NCBI GenBank assembly: GCA_049516155.1
Contig: JBEKTJ010000005.1
Span: forward strand, 9,648-73,647
Direction of reading: 5' to 3'
Source of the DNA: Bog-159 sp049516155
Lineage (GTDB): Bacteria > Acidobacteriota > Terriglobia > Bryobacterales > Bryobacteraceae
Length of the DNA: 64,000 nucleotides
Below, in pieces: positions 16,795 to 24,904 of this stretch (position 1 is its first letter; each line of letters opens with the position of its first letter). The notes under the pieces were generated by a model. That model was not told where the DNA came from, ran no database searches, and saw nothing but the letters and a program-made list of their open reading frames with translations. The position numbers and the translations under genes were made by a program.

Positions 16795-18975
16795 TCAATG
16801 TTTAGCCAGCGTCCACTTCATCCCTGCCACGAAGTTCAGCTTTGGCGCAGGGAATCCCAAGACTTCCTCGTAGGACTCATTCAGCGCGTTGCGTAGGTTT
16901 CCATACGCGGTCAGTCCAGCGCTCAAGCGGATGTTCAGGTTGACGCCCATGTCGAAAAAGCCCCGGCACGGGTAGAGGCCCGCCGACGCGCCATAGGAGG
17001 GGTCCACATCCAGGTCGGAGCCGCGAAAGTAACCCGTCACATTCGCCGATACCCGCCCACGGTTGAAGGTGGAGACAAACGAGCCGGAATTGGCGGGCCG
17101 CCGGATCAACTCCTGGCCCACCGAAAAAGGAATCGGCGCGAGGCCCGTGGAACCGTTCAGCGATAAGACCTCCGAATCCAGATAAGTGTAGAATGCCGCC
17201 AGGGACATCCAGCGCGCCGGGCGGTAACGCGCCGACAATTCCGCGCCTTGCGCCCGCGCATTCGACAGGTTGTCCGTTTGATAGGCGCTCAGCACCGCCA
17301 GGTTTCCGCCCAGCGAGACGATCAGGTCGTAGAACCGATTGTAAAAATAGGTCGCGTCCAGCAACAGTTTGCCGCGAAGCGTGTGCTGCTCCACGCCGAA
17401 ATCGAAGGTAGCCGTGCGCTCCGGTTTCAGCGCCGGATTGTTGGTGAACGCAAGCTCCAGCCCGGCGGGCGGACGGATCCCCGTCCCGAATGAGCTATGC
17501 AGCCGAGTGCCGCGCAATACGTAAGTCGCCGCCAGCTTCGGATTGATCTTGGTCACCGTGTTGGCCGGAAATGGCGGCCGCCCATCGGCAAGATCCTCCG
17601 GAATGAACGGGGTTTCTATGATCTCGCCCCGCACTCCGGCATTGAAGAAGAAATGGCCGCCAAGCTGAAAACGATTCTCCCAATAGATACCCGTGTCGTC
17701 GCGTTTTATCGGGAATGAAGTGTTGTAATCGTCGGCGATGTACGTGTTCTTCACTTCTTCGCGCGCCAGGCTGATGCCGAACGCGGCCGTGTACCAAGGC
17801 GCGATGCTGACGATGCTCCGCGTCTCGAACTGGCCGCGCAAGTCCTTTTCATAACTGAATCCATAGGGGCTCGTGTAGCCGCTGTTTTCCAGAAAAAAGC
17901 TGGCAAATGTCTCTTGGCGAAACCGCGGCGAGATATCGATCTGGTGATGCAGGAAGTAGTCGGAGAAATCGTTCTTGTCCCGGCTGACGGTATCGATGCC
18001 GGTGAAATCGTTCCCCGGATCGGAACCATAAGGGCCGGGGTCGCCGACGTCGTTGGCATTGTAGTCGCCGCCAAACGACACGCTTTGCCGGCCGAACGAC
18101 CGCGTGACATGCAGCGCCACGTTGTCATTGCGGTAATCGCTGTTGGTCACCGGACCGTTGTCCCCAAGCTGCGAGGCGAATGCGGCAACGCCAAAGCCGG
18201 CCAGAGTACCCGAGGCGCCTATGGCGAGGCGGTGCTCCTGATAGGTGCCGCCTTCGGCGATAACGTCGATTTCCGGCGAATCGGACGCGGCGCGCGTGAC
18301 GAAATTGACCACCCCGCTATTGGCATAAGCTCCGTAGACCGAGGATTGCGCCCCTTCGATTACCTCCACGCGCTCCAGCCAATCCGTTGGAATGAAGGAG
18401 AAGTCGAAACCGCCGCCGACGGAGTTCACGGGGACCCCGTCGATCTGCACCAGAGTGAAATTAGAATCGCCGCCGCGGATGAACATGTCCGCTACGCCGC
18501 CGGGACTGCCGGTCTGGCCGATGGTGATCCCGGGCAAGTACCGCAACAGATCCACCGCCAGGCCTTCGTTGCGTTCCGCGATTTCCTCGCGCGGAACGAT
18601 GTTGACGCTGCTGCCCTGCTCGCTGAGCGGCACGTCCATCGTGGATCCGGCAACGCGCACCGAATCCACTTGCGGCGCGATATTCAAATGTACGGTTAGT
18701 TGCTCCGCATCGGTCGCGCCGGACAGCGGGATATTCTTTGTTGCGAAACCGGGCGCGGTGATGGCCAAGCGCATCTCGCCGCTACCGGAAAGTTTCAGCG
18801 TGAACCCGCCAGCTTGGTCCGTGGAGGTTTGTTGCGCTACGCCCAATCGGTTGACTGCGGATACCTGTGCGCCCGCGATTCCAGCACCGGACGGGTCCAG
18901 CACAGTTCCGCTAATGGTGAACGATGCTGCGAAAGCCCCGGGCAATAGCCCGAGCCATAAGACAAGAAGACGCAT
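16795..18975 (-). CDS. TonB-dependent vitamin B12 receptor (BtuB-like)
   Basis: A 726-residue outer-membrane receptor. The ATG at 18975 follows a GGAGG site; an upstream ATG at 19002 lies inside the regulatory leader. The order is: signal peptide; an N-terminal carboxypeptidase-regulatory-like Ig domain ('SGTVLDPSGAGIAGAQV', about residues 20-105) typical of Bacteroidetes/Acidobacteria receptors; plug ('DLLRYLPGITIGQTG', 'FIRGGDSNFTLVQIDGVPV'); and a 22-strand barrel. The B12 assignment rests on the cobalamin riboswitch directly upstream and the corrinoid genes downstream. It transports corrinoid across the outer membrane with TonB energy. Confidence 0.88.
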   Translation of the reverse strand: MRLLVLWLGLLPGAFAASFTISGTVLDPSGAGIAGAQVSAVNRLGVAQQTSTDQAGGFTLKLSGSGEMRLAITAPGFATKNIPLSGATDAEQLTVHLNIAPQVDSVRVAGSTMDVPLSEQGSSVNIVPREEIAERNEGLAVDLLRYLPGITIGQTGSPGGVADMFIRGGDSNFTLVQIDGVPVNSVGGGFDFSFIPTDWLERVEVIEGAQSSVYGAYANSGVVNFVTRAASDSPEIDVIAEGGTYQEHRLAIGASGTLAGFGVAAFASQLGDNGPVTNSDYRNDNVALHVTRSFGRQSVSFGGDYNANDVGDPGPYGSDPGNDFTGIDTVSRDKNDFSDYFLHHQIDISPRFRQETFASFFLENSGYTSPYGFSYEKDLRGQFETRSIVSIAPWYTAAFGISLAREEVKNTYIADDYNTSFPIKRDDTGIYWENRFQLGGHFFFNAGVRGEIIETPFIPEDLADGRPPFPANTVTKINPKLAATYVLRGTRLHSSFGTGIRPPAGLELAFTNNPALKPERTATFDFGVEQHTLRGKLLLDATYFYNRFYDLIVSLGGNLAVLSAYQTDNLSNARAQGAELSARYRPARWMSLAAFYTYLDSEVLSLNGSTGLAPIPFSVGQELIRRPANSGSFVSTFNRGRVSANVTGYFRGSDLDVDPSYGASAGLYPCRGFFDMGVNLNIRLSAGLTAYGNLRNALNESYEEVLGFPAPKLNFVAGMKWTLAKH

Positions 18976-18979
18976 TGTA

Positions 18980-18998
18980 GGCTCCTCCCTCGAGAGCC
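18980..18998 (-). promoter_or_regulatory. RBS-sequestering hairpin of the riboswitch expression platform
   Basis: On the minus strand GGCTC (18998-18994) can pair with GAGCC (18984-18980). The GGAGGAG Shine-Dalgarno sequence of the receptor lies in the 3' half. Directly downstream of the cobalamin aptamer, this suggests translational control when B12 is bound. Inferred from base pairing by eye. Confidence 0.55.
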
Positions 18999-19009
18999 GC
19001 AATTACGGA

Positions 19010-19166
19010 GTCGTGCCGGTCGGTCTCCTGACTTGCGCTTCCACGAACCGGTCGGCCTTCCCATCCTTTCGGGACAGTGGCTCATGTTCGACCGGTCCTC
19101 CACGCTTACAGTGGCGGGGCCGTGCTGGATTTGCACCAGCTTCCCATAAAACACCGGCAGTCTTCG
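19010..19166 (-). promoter_or_regulatory. Cobalamin riboswitch
   Basis: Reading the minus strand, the hallmarks of the Cobalamin (RF00174-type) aptamer appear in order: a GGTG..TGGGAAGC opening, 'GGTGCAAATCCAGCACGG', the 'CCCGCCACTGTAAGC' core, 'GAGCCACTGTCC..GGATGGGAAGGCC', and the B12 box 'AAGTCAGGAGACCGACC' near 19018-19034. It ends about 35 nt before the receptor ATG. It should lower receptor expression when adenosylcobalamin is abundant. Confidence 0.95.
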
Positions 19167-19177
19167 AAACGAATCCA

Positions 19178-19206
19178 GGGTAACCACAAACCGGGGGGAA
19201 TGTCAA
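19178..19206 (-). promoter_or_regulatory. Candidate promoter for the riboswitch-receptor transcript
   Basis: On the minus strand, TTGACA (19206-19201) is followed after 17 bp by TTACCC (19183-19178). The predicted start, near 19171, falls just before the riboswitch. The -35 is perfect and the -10 weak. Confidence 0.5.
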
Positions 19207-19224
19207 TCGCGATTAAAGCGCCAT

Positions 19225-19569
19225 TTAAAGCGCCATCAACTGCCGCAGGCCGCCGCGCACCTGCTCCTGGTCGGTTGCGCTCAAACGCCCGGTCCGTTTT
19301 TGGATCAGGCGGTTGTCGATCGTGAACAGCTTCATACGCACGATACACTCTTCAGGTAGACCCGCCTCGACGTTTTGGATCCTGAAATCGCCGGGCCAAG
19401 TGGACTGCTTTGCCTTAGTAATTTGGGCCATGAGGGAATGGCCGGAGGCATGGTTGAACGCTTGCGAACTGAGCACCAAGGCGGGTCGCCGCTTACTCGC
19501 CGGAGAATCGGTGAAAGGAAAGGGAACCACTACCACGTCCCACGGCTCACAGGTCACCGAAGGCCTCAT
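19225..19569 (-). CDS. MazF/PemK-family mRNA interferase toxin
   Basis: A 114-residue MazF-like protein: 'PWDVVVVPFPFTDSPASKRRPALVLS' (Arg in the conserved 'KRRPALV' segment), and 'SLMAQITKAKQS' with Thr and Ser/Gln at the usual active-site strand. The start overlaps the upstream antitoxin by 23 nt, the standard arrangement. It is expected to be a ribosome-independent endoribonuclease held inactive by the AbrB-type partner. Length and motifs look intact. Confidence 0.85.
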   Translation of the reverse strand: MRPSVTCEPWDVVVVPFPFTDSPASKRRPALVLSSQAFNHASGHSLMAQITKAKQSTWPGDFRIQNVEAGLPEECIVRMKLFTIDNRLIQKRTGRLSATDQEQVRGGLRQLMAL

Positions 19570-19801
19570 CGTCTTCGGGGGAGTTCCATTCGTCAGCCAG
19601 AGTATTCGCCAGCGCGCGGTGCCACCCGGCGTCGAAAGGTTCCAACTTGCGGACCATAACCAGCCCGTTATCCTGGATCTCGTATGCGATCACGTCGCCC
19701 GCGCGCACCTGCAATCGCTCCCGGACTTCCTTCGGAATGGTAACTTGCCCCTTGGTAGTAACTTTACTAGCTTGCATCCTTGCCGCACTGCCTTGCATCA
19801 T
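19547..19801 (-). CDS. AbrB/MazE-type antitoxin
   Basis: An 84-residue protein whose swapped-hairpin AbrB DNA-binding domain is clear: 'SKVTTKGQVTIPKEVRERLQVRAGDVIAY'. The acidic C-terminus ('WNSPEDDEAFGDL') fits a toxin-binding tail. Tandem ATGs at 19801 and 19798 follow AAGGAGG closely; spacing favours the second. Expected to autorepress the mazEF-like operon. Confidence 0.85.
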   Translation of the reverse strand: MMQGSAARMQASKVTTKGQVTIPKEVRERLQVRAGDVIAYEIQDNGLVMVRKLEPFDAGWHRALANTLADEWNSPEDDEAFGDL

Positions 19802-19909
19802 TGCCTCCTTACCAAACTATCATCCTACGTTAAGGATACCATATCCGTAGCGCTTCGCATAGTCATCTGCCGATTGGAAGGGCCACAACTTCAATTCTTA
19901 AAAAATTAG

Positions 19910-19937
19910 TTGACAGCCAGCCCAGCTTCGTTGTAAA
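19910..19937 (+). promoter_or_regulatory. Candidate promoter of the blaI-M56 operon
   Basis: TTGACA (19910-19915) is followed after 16 bp by TGTAAA (19932-19937), within an AT-rich stretch upstream of the BlaI-like gene. The leader would be about 35 nt and includes the palindrome at 19954-19969. Confidence 0.5.
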
Positions 19938-19953
19938 ACTGAATTAGAGCAAT

Positions 19954-19969
19954 TCTTAATTCATTAAGA
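19954..19969 (+). promoter_or_regulatory. Palindrome, candidate BlaI-type operator
   Basis: tcttaattcattaaga is a perfect inverted repeat (6-bp arms, 4-bp centre) 10 bp upstream of the repressor ATG and downstream of the putative -10. Its place fits autorepression; it does not match the classical TACA/TGTA BlaI box, so the binder is uncertain. Confidence 0.4.
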
Positions 19970-19978
19970 GAATGGCCC

Positions 19979-20365
19979 ATGGCACGGAAACAGTCACCCA
20001 CGCTCACCGAAGCCGAACTCCCCATCATGGAAATCCTTTGGGAGAAGGGTTCCGCAGTGGTGACCGATGTAGTCGGCGCGATGTCCAATTCCTTGGTCGC
20101 TTACAACACAGTTCTTACCACACTTCGCATTCTGGAACGAAAAGGATATGTTCGCCATACCAAAGAAGGACGCGCGTTCGTCTATCATCCTGTGGTGGAA
20201 AGAGGCGAGGCCAGCCGCAAGGCGGTTCGAAATTTGGTGAAACGATTTTTTCAGGATTCTCCTGAACTATTGATTTTAAACGTTTTGGAAGATGAGCAAT
20301 TGGATGAAATGGAGCTCGGAAGGCTGAAGCGGCTGATCTCGGGTGAAGCGGAGGGCGCGCAGTGA
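19979..20365 (+). CDS. BlaI/MecI-family transcriptional repressor
   Basis: A 128-residue winged-helix repressor: 'LTEAELPIMEILWEKGSAVVTDVV', 'YNTVLTTLRILERKGYVRH' (recognition helix and wing) and 'AFVYHPVVERGEASRKAV' are family hallmarks, followed by a helical dimerisation tail. It is released from DNA by proteolysis when the paired M56 peptidase is triggered. The downstream GTG overlaps its TGA (GTGA), giving tight coupling. Confidence 0.92.
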   Translation: MARKQSPTLTEAELPIMEILWEKGSAVVTDVVGAMSNSLVAYNTVLTTLRILERKGYVRHTKEGRAFVYHPVVERGEASRKAVRNLVKRFFQDSPELLILNVLEDEQLDEMELGRLKRLISGEAEGAQ

Positions 20366-21570
20366 ACTGGCTTGAATTGGCAGATGTTGCGGCTGCGGTG
20401 GCGGTATCGAGCGCACTCAACAGCCTATGGCTCGGATTGTTGCCGGCCAGTCTGGCGGCGGGGATGATCCGGCTCCTGCCGCGCTCGAATGCGACCACCC
20501 GCTATGCGATCTGGTTCACCGCGCTCCTGTCGGCGGTGGCGGCGCCCGCTGTGCTTTTGATCCCCAGATCTACACCCGCCCCAGCCGCGATCACCCCGGC
20601 AACGGCTTCCGCACATTGGAGCATTCCCGTAACGGCGCATTGGCCGGTATACGCAATCGTGGTTTGGCTGGCTATCGCTGCAATCCTGCTGGCGCGGGTC
20701 GCCTGGAGCCTGGTCCACATCGACGGCCTGAAACGCCGGGCCAACCTGCTGGGCCAGCGCGGCGGTCTCCGCGTGCTTGCTTCGACTGAAGTCCGGGTAC
20801 CCTTGGCTGCGGGTTTTGTGCGCCGCGCCATCGTATTCCCGCAGTCCTTGGTGGATGCCCTCACTGCCGCGGAATTCGAACAAGTGCTTTGCCACGAAGC
20901 GGCCCATCTGCGCCGCTGGGACGATTGGACGCAACTCGTGCAGGCCGTCGCGCAAGCGGTGTTTTTCTTCAATCCAGCCATTTATTGGATCGGGCGGCGT
21001 CTACAGATCGAGCGCGAAATGGCTTGCGACGATTGGGTCGTTGCGACTACCGGCGAGGCCCGCCCGTACGCGGCCTGCTTGACGCATCTGCATGAATTGA
21101 CCCGCCGCGCGCCAACCCCGCAACTGGCGCCCGGCGCGACCACCCGGACGCGGTGGCAGCTCAGGGCTCGCGTGGAAGCCCTACTCCAGCCCGATCGCAA
21201 CGCGACGCCGCGCTTCTCGCCTTCCGGCTGGATGGCGGCATGCGCCTTGGTGTGCGCCGGCCTGGTTGTGGCCGCCCGGACTACTCCGCCGGTGGGCATA
21301 CAGGAGAGGGCCGCGGCCCCCATGGCCATCGCGCACTTTAGCGCACCGGCGGCGCCCGCCATATCGTTCGCACCGAAGAAATTTGTCCCGCCACGGCCGC
21401 GTTCGTTCGCCGGTCGCTTGACCAAACTCGATCTTCCCGCTCCGCCCGTCCTGACAGATGCTCCTATCATGCTGGTGCGCGCATGGCAAGTGGACGTGTC
21501 CCCGAATTACGTCGTGATCGCGGTGGTATTCTTCGAACCGCCGCCATCCCCGGTCTTGCACGGTATATAA
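20362..21570 (+). CDS. BlaR1-like M56 membrane metallopeptidase without penicillin-sensor domain
   Basis: A 402-residue protein with GTG start overlapping blaI. N-terminal membrane helices surround an M56 zinc peptidase core with HEAAH (His178, Glu179, His182) and downstream 'EREMACDDWVV' supplying the third ligand. A transmembrane segment near residues 285-300 is followed by only ~100 Pro/Ala-rich residues, so the ~250-residue beta-lactam-binding sensor of true BlaR1 is absent. It should sense another envelope signal and inactivate the BlaI-like repressor. A DegP gene follows after 34 bp. Confidence 0.87.
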   Translation: MNWLELADVAAAVAVSSALNSLWLGLLPASLAAGMIRLLPRSNATTRYAIWFTALLSAVAAPAVLLIPRSTPAPAAITPATASAHWSIPVTAHWPVYAIVVWLAIAAILLARVAWSLVHIDGLKRRANLLGQRGGLRVLASTEVRVPLAAGFVRRAIVFPQSLVDALTAAEFEQVLCHEAAHLRRWDDWTQLVQAVAQAVFFFNPAIYWIGRRLQIEREMACDDWVVATTGEARPYAACLTHLHELTRRAPTPQLAPGATTRTRWQLRARVEALLQPDRNATPRFSPSGWMAACALVCAGLVVAARTTPPVGIQERAAAPMAIAHFSAPAAPAISFAPKKFVPPRPRSFAGRLTKLDLPAPPVLTDAPIMLVRAWQVDVSPNYVVIAVVFFEPPPSPVLHGI

Positions 21571-21604
21571 GCAATAGATTCTTTTCAAACAAAGGACAAA
21601 CAAC

Positions 21605-23137
21605 ATGAAGCTAAACAGAAGCCACGTTACCCTTGCGCTCCTACTCGGCTGCGCAGGGTTACTAACCGCAAACCTGGTGAGCCACACAGGGATTGCCCGC
21701 GCGGCCGGCGCCACACCCGCCGCGCTGACCATTCCCAGTCCGGTTCAACTATCCAACTCGTTCACCAAGATCGCCAAGGAATCCGAGCCTTCGGTCGTTC
21801 AGATCGTCAGCACGATTCAGGAGAAGCGCAGCAACACTCAATTCTTCTTCAATGGGCGTCCGTCCAATGAGAATCCGTTTGGCGATATGAGCCCGTTCGG
21901 AAACATCATGCCGAATATGCCGGCGCAGCCACAGCAGCCGCGGCGCGCCCAAGGCCTTGGATCAGGCTTCGTGGTCGACCGCAACGGCTATATTCTGACC
22001 AACAACCATGTCGTCGAAAACGCCGTCCGCATTCAAGTAACGCTGCCCGGCGACCACACCCAATATCCGGCTAAACTGATCGGCACCGACTCCGAACTCG
22101 ACCTCGCGGTACTGAAGATCGACGCCGGCAAGCAGCTTACGCCGGTCCACATTGGCAATTCCGACGCCATCGAAGTCGGCGACTGGGCCGTAGCCATTGG
22201 CTCCCCTTTTGGGCTCGATCAGACCATGACCGCCGGCATCATCAGCGCAAAAGGGCGCGACCTCGGTGAGCGCGACCACCAATTGCAGCGCTTCCTCCAG
22301 ACCGACGCTGCCATCAATCGCGGCAATAGCGGAGGCCCGCTGCTCAATATCAACGGCGAAGTGATCGGCATCAATACCATGATCGTCAGCGGCAGCGGCA
22401 ATTTCGAAGGCATTGGTTTCGCCCTTCCCATCAACTTGGCCGTGAATTCGTATAACCAGATCATCAAGAGCGGCAAAGTTTCCCGCGGCGCTATCGGCAT
22501 TCAGTTCGCCCGCGAGGAAAACGGTTCGCTGTTGAAGGCTTACGGAGCGTCGGGCGGCGTATTCGTCCAGTCGGTGACCGCTGGCGGTCCGGCGGCGAAA
22601 GCCGGCATGCAGCCCGCCGACATCATCGTCGGGATCAACGGCCAACCCGTGAAAGACGGCGACCAACTCGTGCAGACGATTTCAGCGGCGCAACCTGGCA
22701 ATTCGGTCGACATGAAACTCCTGCGCGATGGAAAGCCGGTGGAAGTATCGGTCAAGATTGGCGACCGCGCTCAGATCGTAGCCGACAACGACGGTTCCGG
22801 CAAGGAGTCTGTTGAAGGCGGCGAAGGCGAAACCACGCATGCGCGCCTGGGCGTCAACGTCCAGAACCTGAGCGACTCCGACCGCGAACAAATGGGTCTG
22901 AAGGCTGGCGGCGTGGTGATCGCCAGCGTCGAGCCGGGTTCGTTCGCCGAAGACATCGGCCTGCAGAAGGGCGATGTGCTGGTGGAGATCAATCGCCACC
23001 ACGTAGCATCGGCCGCCGACGTGCGCAACATCATGCAATCGGCGAAGGCAGGCGAGGCCATGGCGTTCAAGCTGATGCGGAATACCGGTGGAAACTGGGC
23101 TTCCGTGTTCGCCGCCGGCACACTGCAGGCGCAGTAA
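21605..23137 (+). CDS. Do/DegP-family periplasmic serine protease
   Basis: A 510-residue HtrA protease. A signal/anchor segment (residues 8-25) is followed by a Gln/Pro-rich LA-loop region, then the trypsin-like domain with His135 ('TNNHVV'), Asp166 ('SELDLAVL') and Ser242 ('RGNSGGPLL'), then two PDZ domains (about 280-380 and 400-505, 'GVFVQSVTAGGPAAKAGMQPAD' split across the first). It degrades or refolds misfolded envelope proteins. Its place after blaI/M56 with a short gap suggests the repressor pair may regulate it. Confidence 0.94.
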   Translation: MKLNRSHVTLALLLGCAGLLTANLVSHTGIARAAGATPAALTIPSPVQLSNSFTKIAKESEPSVVQIVSTIQEKRSNTQFFFNGRPSNENPFGDMSPFGNIMPNMPAQPQQPRRAQGLGSGFVVDRNGYILTNNHVVENAVRIQVTLPGDHTQYPAKLIGTDSELDLAVLKIDAGKQLTPVHIGNSDAIEVGDWAVAIGSPFGLDQTMTAGIISAKGRDLGERDHQLQRFLQTDAAINRGNSGGPLLNINGEVIGINTMIVSGSGNFEGIGFALPINLAVNSYNQIIKSGKVSRGAIGIQFAREENGSLLKAYGASGGVFVQSVTAGGPAAKAGMQPADIIVGINGQPVKDGDQLVQTISAAQPGNSVDMKLLRDGKPVEVSVKIGDRAQIVADNDGSGKESVEGGEGETTHARLGVNVQNLSDSDREQMGLKAGGVVIASVEPGSFAEDIGLQKGDVLVEINRHHVASAADVRNIMQSAKAGEAMAFKLMRNTGGNWASVFAAGTLQAQ

Positions 23138-23141
23138 TCGC

Positions 23142-23181
23142 TGGGGCAGGTTTCGGTTCAGTCCCGCCGGAGCCTGCCCCA
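23142..23181 (+). terminator. Hairpin after the DegP gene
   Basis: Perfect 9-bp arms tggggcagg (23142-23150) and cctgcccca (23173-23181) lie 5 bp past the DegP stop. A further cgg/ccg pairing is possible inside the loop. No T-tract follows, so it may be a weak or Rho-type terminator or an mRNA-stabilising hairpin. Confidence 0.45.
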
Positions 23182-23201
23182 TTAACTATTACCCTCTGCT
23201 T

Positions 23202-23207
23202 TATAAT
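23202..23207 (+). promoter_or_regulatory. Candidate -10 element for signal peptidase gene
   Basis: A consensus TATAAT 26 bp upstream of the ATG at 23234. No good -35 is seen at normal spacing, because that position falls on the preceding hairpin. Confidence 0.3.
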
Positions 23208-23233
23208 AGAATGCAAGGGGATCGCAGCGCGGG

Positions 23234-23812
23234 ATGCCAGAGAGTCAGCCCCCGGTTTCGAACACGCCTGCAGAGACGCCAGCGGTCCGGGCCGGCAGCT
23301 TCAACCCGATATCCTGGATGCGCGACTTGGCGCTATCCGTCTTGATCGCCGTCGTACTGATCGTTTTCATCTATCAGCCGGTGAAAGTGGAAGGCACCAG
23401 CATGATGCCGGCCCTGCGCGATCAGGAGCGCATCTTCATCAATAAATTCACCTATCGCTTCGGGATCGGCAGCATTCAGCGCGGCGACACGGTAGTTTTT
23501 TGGTTCCCTGGAGATCTCTCGAAATCATATATCAAGCGAGTGATCGGGCTGCCGGGCGACACAGTCGAAATCGACCGTGGAGTGGTGATAGTGAACGGCA
23601 AACCGCTGATTGAGGATTACGTGCCGGAGGATTACCGCGACTACCAGTCGCGCCCGCCGCAACGCATCGCGCACGACGAGTACTTCGTTTTGGGAGATCA
23701 CCGGAGCTCATCCAACGATAGCCGAGCCTGGGGCTTGGTGCCGCGCCAGAATATCTACGGGAAGGCCGTGTTTGTGTATTGGCCGCTGGACAAAATGGGG
23801 CGGGTCCGATAG
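23234..23812 (+). CDS. lepB: Signal peptidase I
   Basis: A 192-residue type I signal peptidase. One N-terminal membrane anchor (about residues 32-48) is followed by the nucleophile Ser56 in 'GTSMMPALRD', the general base Lys101 in 'YIKRVIGLPGD' and box E 'FVLGDHRSSSNDSR'. It cleaves signal peptides on the outer face of the cytoplasmic membrane. It follows DegP with its own putative -10 element. The length fits the compact bacterial form. Confidence 0.93.
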   Translation: MPESQPPVSNTPAETPAVRAGSFNPISWMRDLALSVLIAVVLIVFIYQPVKVEGTSMMPALRDQERIFINKFTYRFGIGSIQRGDTVVFWFPGDLSKSYIKRVIGLPGDTVEIDRGVVIVNGKPLIEDYVPEDYRDYQSRPPQRIAHDEYFVLGDHRSSSNDSRAWGLVPRQNIYGKAVFVYWPLDKMGRVR

Positions 23813-23941
23813 AAACCAAAGTAAACCAGTGAAACCCCAATATGTAGAAAATCCAGGGTAAAAAGTACTTGATGAACTGCGAACGGAGAAAAAGACACAC
23901 CCAGCCAAGCGCCGCGTATACCGGGCGACCGACGAGACAGG

Positions 23942-24193
23942 TTAGGCTGCTGAAGCCGCAGTCATCGTCAATACCTGCGGCCGCTGTTCCGCCGCCTTGC
24001 GGTCCGCCCAGTATCGGCGCATCCGCTCCGATACGTCGTGCCGCTCCTCAGGACTCATGAACTTACGGCCCCGCCTCGGAACGCTGACCGACACTGGAAA
24101 GGAATCCACTCCGAGCTGTTCAAGAGAGGCGATTACCCTGTCAAGCCTAGCTTTTTCCTGGTAGAGTTCAGCGATTGTCTTGCTTAAATCCAT
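23942..24193 (-). CDS. Small helical protein with basic 'MSPEERHD...RRYWADRK' tail
   Basis: An 83-residue protein from 'MDLSKTIAELYQ' (a start at 24214 would add seven residues). The N-terminal half is a coiled coil ('LYQEKARLDRVIASLEQL') and the second half is basic ('RRGRKFMSPEERHDVSERMRRYW'), suggesting nucleic-acid contact. Similar two-part small proteins recur in acidobacteria; the function is unknown. The N-terminal heptads resemble those of the small protein at 27485-27655. Confidence 0.6.
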   Translation of the reverse strand: MDLSKTIAELYQEKARLDRVIASLEQLGVDSFPVSVSVPRRGRKFMSPEERHDVSERMRRYWADRKAAEQRPQVLTMTAASAA

Positions 24194-24235
24194 GACAATG
24201 GCGTTGCAATCCAATTGCCGCAGAGTGAGCGCTCT

Positions 24236-24442
24236 CTAGCGGCGGAAAAACCACGTCGCCAGGGATAGCACCACGCTTAGAAGGATGCAAGTCACAACCG
24301 GAAAATAGAAACTGGCGCGCTTGCCGCGAACGTAAATATCGCCCGGCAGGCGCCCCGGATGGAACGGCAGCTTCTCGCCGATGGTCACTAGCAGTCCCAG
24401 TACTACCAGCAATAACCCTATGGCAATTAACGCGCGGCCCAT
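24236..24442 (-). CDS. DUF2905 small membrane protein
   Basis: A 68-residue protein with two transmembrane helices flanking 'PFHPGRLPGDIYVRGKRASFYFPV', the DUF2905 signature. It lies 24 bp after the mutase small subunit and may be co-transcribed. The function of the family is unknown. Confidence 0.88.
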   Translation of the reverse strand: MGRALIAIGLLLVVLGLLVTIGEKLPFHPGRLPGDIYVRGKRASFYFPVVTCILLSVVLSLATWFFRR

Positions 24443-24466
24443 TCTTATGCCATCCCCATCCCATTC

Positions 24467-24904
24467 TTATATCGGGGCGGACGGAAGCGCGGGCCACACC
24501 TCTGGAACCGAGCTCCGGATGAATTCCACGATCGCGTCCAGCGACGCCCCGGGCTGGAACACTGCCGCCACTCCCCGCTCCTTCAGTGCAGCCGCGTCAT
24601 CGTCTGGTACAATGCCGCCCACGATGACTTTCACGTCCAGCATGTCCTTCTCCCGGAGCAGATCCATCACCCGCGGCACGATGGCGTTGTGCGCGCCGGA
24701 GAGAATCGATAGCCCGATTACCTGCACGTCTTCTTGCAGCGCGGCGTTCACGATCATCTCGGGAGTCTGGCGCAAGCCGGTGTAGATCACCTCCATGCCC
24801 GCGTCCCGCAACGCCCGCGCGATCACTTTGGCGCCGCGATCGTGGCCGTCCAGCCCAGGCTTGGCGACCAGCACCCGAATCGGCACTCGGATCGACGGAT
24901 TCAT
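24467..24904 (-). CDS. Methylmalonyl-CoA mutase, B12-binding subunit
   Basis: A 145-residue stand-alone cobalamin-binding domain. The DxHxxG motif is present in 'KPGLDGHDRGAKVIA', with His as lower axial ligand, and 'GLSILSGAH' and 'VIVGGIVPDDD' complete the flavodoxin-like fold. It starts directly after the stop of the large subunit (TAGATG). It forms the split mutase that interconverts (R)-methylmalonyl-CoA and succinyl-CoA in propionate metabolism. Confidence 0.93.
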   Translation of the reverse strand: MNPSIRVPIRVLVAKPGLDGHDRGAKVIARALRDAGMEVIYTGLRQTPEMIVNAALQEDVQVIGLSILSGAHNAIVPRVMDLLREKDMLDVKVIVGGIVPDDDAAALKERGVAAVFQPGASLDAIVEFIRSSVPEVWPALPSAPI

